Positions 58,705 to 64,000 of a DNA stretch of 64,000 nt are shown here, one piece after another; positions within the stretch are counted from its first letter, which is position 1; every line of letters begins with the position of its first letter. Origin of the DNA: Trichaptum fuscoviolaceum (taxonomy: Eukaryota; Basidiomycota; Agaricomycetes; Hymenochaetales; Trichaptaceae); NCBI GenBank assembly GCA_910574455.1, contig CAJSYZ010000005.1, positions 3,038,001 through 3,102,000 of the forward strand, written 5' to 3'. A program made the translations under genes and the position numbers. Under the pieces are notes generated by a model, which saw nothing but the letters and a program-made list of their open reading frames with translations, made no database searches and had not been told where the DNA came from.

Positions 58705-61073
58705 ATGAGTTACGTCCACAACGAGCTCGACTACAACGCCGCCGAGGCAGGTGTCCCCGCCCCTCAGCATGAGGGCGAGAAGCCCACTCGTCGCCCCTCA
58801 CGCTCTTCAGGCAGTGTCAACAGCCTGAAGAAGGCCCACGAGACTGAGGCCGAGCGAGAGCAACATATCCTGGAGAAGGAGATCGAGAAGGACGAGGAGG
58901 AGGTGGAGGAGGACCGTCAATGGAGGCACAACATCTACAAAAAGTTGCGGCCGTTTATCCTGGGCGGTCTTGCGGCTCTCATCCTTGCTTGGTGGATTTC
59001 GGCAACGGTCTTAAAGGCAACTCGTCACAGATGGTATGCTTTAGTCATAACTTTACTCACATATCAGTATTAACACAAGCCTTCTAGGATTGTACAAACC
59101 TTGTTCGCGTGGTTCTTCATCTTGTAAGTCATCCTCGATATCCATTCAGTTAAACATCCGAGTCTTACCTTGCATCAAGGGTCATCGCTTTCCGGTTCAT
59201 CCCTGCAAGTGTTGTCTCGAGGCCCGTTGGTGCCGTATGGGAGCCCTTAGTGCAGAAGCCCTGGTATCTTCTGCCATACTATGTTCGCCTTGCGATTGGC
59301 TGGCTTTGCTTGCTTGCCATTGTCTTTGGCTCGGCCTTTGGTTTCAAGCTCGAGTTGGTAAGCAATCTATTGTTCTAAAGCGTTGTGCCCGAATTGACGA
59401 TTAATGTTATCAGAACACGAACTATGGCGATCGTGCGATTTCTGTACTCGGCCTTGCTGTCTTCCAGTTCGCATTCTACCTGTCGTCGACGAACCGTAAG
59501 GCTATCCCTTGGCCGACCGTTATCGTCGGGCTGTTCATCCAACAGGCAATTGCACTGTTTGTTTTGAAGTCAGGCGCTGGATTCAGCATCTTCAAATGGA
59601 TTGCCACGCTTGCGAGCGACTTCTTGAAGCAGGGTCTCGCTGGTGCCGGATTCTTCTTCGACTCTGAGACGATCTCCAAGTCTTGGTTCTTCGTGAACAC
59701 GCTTGGGACCATTATCTTCTTCATCGCCTTCGTGCAGATGTTGTACTACGTGAGCTTCCTCTTTGTTTTAAAGTAAACAATCTCATCTTACCTGTATCCG
59801 ATAGCTTGGGGTGATGCAATGGATGATCAAGAACTTGTAATTATCTGTTCCTTCTTGTTTGGGGAAGCCTCTGATGTCTGGATTTTAGTGCATGGTTCTT
59901 CTTCAAGACTATGAACATCTCTGGCGCAGAAGCCGTCGTTGCAGCTGCCTCCCCTTGGGTTGGGCAGGGCGAGAGTGCTTGTCTTGTCCGTCCTTATGTC
60001 GACATCATGACAGAGTCGGAGCTCCATCTTTCCATGACCTCCGGTGAGTGCCACATCCCCCCATCCCCCCTTCTCCAAAATCGGTGCACAAGCTCACATA
60101 TGTTTACTTGTAAGGTTTCTCCACTATTTCCGGCTCAGTGCTCGCGGCATACATCGCTCTTGGTGTCCCCGCTCAGAATCTTGTTACGTCCTCGGTCATG
60201 TCGATTCCGGCGTCCATCGCGATTAGCAAGATGCGCGTCCCAGAGACTGAGGAGCCCATCACGCGTGGTCAGGTCGTTGTGGACCGTGGTGACCAGGATG
60301 GCAAGAACCGCCCCGCCAATGCCCTTCATGCCTTCAGTCTTGGTGGAGTTTTCGGTGTGATTGTAGCCGGACAGATTTTGTGAGTCCCCGTTGCTGTCGA
60401 CCACCCTGCTTCCATATGCAATGCGTCGCAGTCGATCTGACTAACTTTTGCTATTAAGGACGAACGTGTTGACTATCCTGTCTCTCGTTGCTGCCATCAA
60501 CGGTCTCTTGACTTGGATTGGCCATGGCTTCGGCATTCACCATCTCACGCTTCAGCTTATCCTTGGGTATATCTTCTACCCAGTCTCGTTCTTCATGGGC
60601 GTTCCCCGCGCAGAAATCCTGCGCGTCTCGCAGATTCTCGCGACTAAGCTCATCGCAAATGAGTTTGCAGCTTATACCGGTACGTCACGCTGACCTCCTT
60701 CACGCTCTACGTTGAAAGTCTGACCGACCATTTGTGTAGATCTCCACGCTATTCAGGCCAGCTCCGATCCTCTGACGCCCCGTGCCTTTACCATCGCGTC
60801 TTACGCGCTTTGTGGGTTCGCTAACCTCGGGTCTCTCGGTATCCAGATCGGTGTGCTCGGCGCCCTCGCTCCCTCAAGGAGCAAGATCATTGCTAGGATA
60901 GCGATGTCTGCCATGATCTGCGGGTTCATCTCTACTATGCAAACAGCCGGAATTGCGTGAGTCATTCTTTCTTTGCTTTCATTATACTTTCCCTTCCCCA
61001 ATAGTTGACTATATGCGTATGAATGGGTACTCACTTCTGCTTTGCCTTTATGTATAGTGGTATGCTTGTCTAA
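58705..61073 (+). CDS. concentrative nucleoside transporter (CNT/NupC family)
   Basis: Exons 58705-59033, 59088-59123, 59180-59357, 59414-59749, 59805-59836, 59889-60043, 60115-60379, 60459-60679, 60740-60956 and 61058-61073; 594 aa. CNT proteins import nucleosides with H+ or Na+ across the plasma membrane. The N-terminal ~90 residues are cytosolic, with an acidic coiled coil. Family blocks: [74 protein letters not shown], the core [70 protein letters not shown] and the end [12 protein letters not shown]. The fungal H+/purine-nucleoside symporter of Candida is the nearest known relative by memory. Confidence 0.93.
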
Positions 61074-62212
61074 ATAAGTACAGCCGTCGGTTGTGGCTGT
61101 TGTTTTCAACAATTTTCTCTTGTTTACATATAGATTTCTTGGGTTCCTGGTTTGCATTGGAAGTGTGTTGAACGGAGTGAATGCCCTTTTGTAATGCCTA
61201 GTGGAGAGTAGCTAGCTTAGTACTTTACGCCGTCTATGAGATGTGTACAATACTTAATTGTTACTCACCGAGGAGAATGTGATATTCTCGCTTTCGCCAT
61301 TTATACATTACAGCGACTTATATCGAATCCATGTAGGAATAAGCCCACGCCCTTTGTTCAGCCCTTCGCCTGTTCTTTCGTGTTTCTTTCTTTCGCAAAA
61401 TGCGATTCTTTTGTATGTGAGCGTTTGGATAACCTAGGAATAGAAGGCATGGAAGCCTATGGTGTACTTACCATTTTTATTTTGTGGGCCTATGTCAGGT
61501 TCACTGTGATCGACTGCGGGTAGTAAGCTCACACTCACCCTTCAAGTTTAAGGGGAAACCATTTGCCTCTAATCAAAAGGTAACCCGTCGACTAAGACCA
61601 CTGCACTGAAGCCTGAGGAAGGTGAGTGTTGCTTCGTTTTCGTCGCTGTCCCACATATCTGTAGATATAAGTATGATGACCTGAAGGGTGATGATGAGAA
61701 AGAGAACGAACCGCGATACTAGTTTGCTGTACTCCTTCAAGTCTGAACGTCGATCACACCTTTTGAACTCCGACACTATGACTCACTAACTCGACCGAGT
61801 CGGAGTCAGGCTTAGCGCTTTTCAGTCACAATGCCACAACATGGGATGTTACGAATCCACTGTCTTCCTTCGCAGGGAATACGAGAGTGCAGTGAACTTC
61901 CGCTCGTTGAAGGCTTTGTGTCTTATACTGTTATACATGCTTGGCGGCATATGGGTCCGATGAGGTCAACGACTCGCAATCTGGCGAATCCAGGAACATA
62001 TGTAGTAGTAATGCACTGTCAATACTCAACGGGCGGATATTACTAATTCTTATGTGTTCCTCACTTTTCTACAAGCTCTTCACTTCCTACAGATGCCTAC
62101 ACCATGAAGTTATTCAGAAGGAGCGAAGTTCAAGGAAAGTCTCCAAGTAAAGGGCGCTTACCATATTTATTTTATTAAGGATATGTATGCTCAAGGCTCG
62201 AATCTTTCTAAC
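61074..62212. other. intergenic, no gene seen
   Basis: 1.1 kb between the nucleoside transporter and the initiator tRNA gene. No frame with family resemblance. Confidence 0.5.
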
Positions 62213-62286
62213 AGCGGCATGGCGCAGTGGTTTAGCGCGCAAGGCTCATAACCTTGAGGTCACTGGATCGATACCAGTTGTCGCTA
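62213..62286 (+). tRNA. initiator tRNA-Met (CAT)
   Basis: 74 nt, no intron: acceptor AGCGGCA/TGTCGCT, D arm GCGC...GCGC, anticodon stem CAAGG/CCTTG with loop CTCATAA (anticodon CAT), T arm ACTGG-ATCGATA-CCAGT. The A at the start of the T loop (ATCGATA, not TTCGA) and the AGCGGC acceptor mark the eukaryotic initiator. A T-run follows at 62304-62311, a suitable RNA polymerase III terminator. Confidence 0.93.
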
Positions 62287-62654
62287 TACAACATCTACGG
62301 GGCTTTTTTTCTCCCACAAACTAACAAATAATGCACATGTAGTACTATACTGCATTTTTACCGGTGTACTCAGTGCACCCGGGCTGTGACTAACATGTTG
62401 TTTTCTCAAGCATAAATATAGATTTCATGACAAGACTCCAAAATACCAAGCAATATAATCTGGTAGCACTACTATGGTTATACAAGCAGTCGCGGAAACA
62501 GATGTCGACCTGTAGATAAAATACAAGAAGGCGTTAAAGATCATGAAACCTAGTACATAGGAGATGATGGTGATACAGAGGGAAATAGACAGAGGAGGCA
62601 TGATAAAACATCAATATTTTGCAAACTGTGGAAAACAAATAGATGGCATTATAT
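62287..62654. other. intergenic, no gene seen
   Basis: Between the initiator tRNA and the 3' end of the CipC-like gene; contains the poly-T terminator of the tRNA. Confidence 0.5.
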
Positions 62655-63969
62655 TTAGTATCCATATGGAACAGCGCTTTGAACGTAGTATGAGCTGCCA
62701 TGACTCCCATGGCCATGTCGATGTCGGTGCCTGCTCGAGCGAGAAGAGCGATGGCGAGAATGCGACCGGTGTCGTGAACTGGACGGGGCCTGTACGACAG
62801 TCACAGACGGTGTTGACGCGGCGTAGCCGTAGCTCGAGCCCGCATAACCCGGGGTCGCCGTTCCGTATGCATACTGAGAATTTGTGTATTGCATAGGTTG
62901 AGCGTATGACATACTCGGCGTCATCGCAGCGGGGACAGTCATGGGCGTGGTCGGAGCGTAGCTCGAACCAAGCGCGGAGAATGATCGACGGCGCATCAGT
63001 GCACCGTTGTCATAGCCAGTGTCTAGTGCATCGCCGTACACACTTCCCGCGCCGCCATACACACTTCCCGCGCCACCGTACGCGCTCCCGGAGCCGCCAT
63101 ACACACTACCGTTATCGTACATGGACCCGGCCGTGCCGTATCCATCGAACGGAGTTCCCGCACGAGAGAGCGAACGACCACGCAAGGAGACAGCTGAGTT
63201 ACGTCGGGATAGCCGGCCATAGCCAGCATAGGGATCGTATTCGTCGTACCCGTCAAAGGAGAAGGACTGCGTGAGGATGCGCGAGGCAGTGCCTGCGGCA
63301 GACTCGGATGCTTCAAGTCGCCCATACGAGTCGCCCTGCCGGCCGGTATACTGCCATAGACGGGCGGCTAAAGTGATGTAGAGTCAGCAGTTGAAATGTA
63401 TGGTGTCTGGATAGACAAATCTTAAACGAGAATTTGGTGAATTGAAGGGCAGAAGCCTGAGCGCCGAGAAGGGGCACCGTCATTAAAGACAATATTAAAT
63501 ATGATAAGAGACGAGTGTTCTGAGAACAGAACGGTCACGGTATTGTTTCCGAGAATCGAATTGACAATTACTGCATCAAGCCCGGAAAGCTGATTGTATA
63601 TGCAACGTATAGGAAGAGCGAGATGAATTCCGTTTCCGAGGAGGCTCACCTTCGCCGACTGCTAGTCCGACGAGAGCCTCTTGTTGGCGTTCCCGATCGC
63701 CTGCTAAGGGCTGCCCATATACTCCGTAGTGTTGCTTCCAATTCCTCCAGACTTCGTACGCAGCGGCAGCTCCAATATCGCTTGGAAGCATCCGCTGTAA
63801 ATCGGTCTACGCAGTAAATCAGTATCTTATAGGTGATGTGATTTCTCATAAGGGAAGTTCCCGAACTCACCATGCCACCGTATGCTCGTCGATGCCAATG
63901 GCGGGCCTCTTCCAGACCCACGCCGGCGCCGGGGTATTCGCGTATTCTGTTATACGCGTAGTCGTACAT
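62655..63969 (-). CDS. CipC/DUF3759-like protein with Gly/Ser/Tyr and His/Arg-rich tail, possibly 5'-partial
   Basis: Minus-strand exons 63969-63871, 63806-63650 and 63367-62655 give 322 aa from the ATG at 63969. Just upstream is a TTATCAG acceptor-like site, so an earlier exon may lie beyond the window. The N-terminal part reads EARHWHRRAYGGM, LPSDIGAAAAYEVWRNWKQH, GVYGQPLAGDRERQQEALVG and LAVGEAARLWQYTGR, laid out like the fungal CipC/DUF3759 domain (AAxYE, then EALxGLA). The tail has repeats of GSVYGGAG type and ends in a Ser/Arg/His-rich block (SRHRSHSRHRSSRSSRHRHR). The 282-nt last intron is long for this window and may hide a small exon. Function unknown; CipC proteins respond to stress. 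Confidence 0.55.
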
Positions 63970-64000
63970 TGACCTGATAAGCCAACATAAGTATTTCTAT

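Overview
This window is nuclear DNA of a filamentous basidiomycete, most likely an agaricomycete. The genes are dense and split by many short GT-AG introns of about 48-70 nt with CTRAY-like branch points. The gene content fits: two STE3-type pheromone receptors, DUF6534-type membrane proteins, F-box/LRR-like proteins, a GH71 alpha-1,3-glucanase and a HAC1-type bZIP factor. Exon structures were worked out by hand from splice signals and reading-frame continuity. Unless stated otherwise, each listed set of exons sums to an open frame with a terminal stop. Family names rest on remembered sequence patterns, not on a search.

Left part (1-10.7 kb): a gene-poor, repeat-bearing 2 kb; a pterin-4a-carbinolamine dehydratase-like gene (+); an aldo/keto reductase (-); 2 kb with no recognised gene; a secreted, probably GPI-anchored protein (+); a large inverted repeat with two identical intron-containing elongator tRNA-Met genes facing each other; a bZIP gene whose 5' end looks broken; and PRMT1/HMT1 (-), nine exons.

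Middle left (11-24.5 kb): a 765-aa Ser/Pro-rich orphan (-), CHZ1 H2A.Z chaperone (+), a HAC1-type unfolded-protein-response factor (-) with a candidate 20-nt Ire1-type intron and a UPRE-like promoter site, then NSE4 (SMC5/6 complex, +) between two F-box/LRR-like genes (-), with a decayed third copy (+).

Middle (24.9-39.7 kb): a 17-exon vacuolar Ca2+/H+ exchanger (-) sharing a short two-way promoter with a small secreted protein (+); two tandem DUF6534-like membrane protein genes (-); a small unknown protein (+); and a 17-exon ATM/HMT-type ABC half-transporter (+) with an acidic C-terminal tail.

Right part (40-64 kb): a glycine-rich RRM protein (+), an MBIP-like coiled-coil protein (+), two tandem STE3-like receptors (-), GH71 glucanase (-), a very long NAD kinase (+), a concentrative nucleoside transporter (+), an initiator tRNA-Met (+), and a CipC-like gene (-) that may run off the window.

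No CRISPR array, rRNA or intact transposon was seen. The neighbours form no single pathway; the links are local: receptor pair, F-box family, DUF6534 pair, tRNA palindrome and shared promoters.
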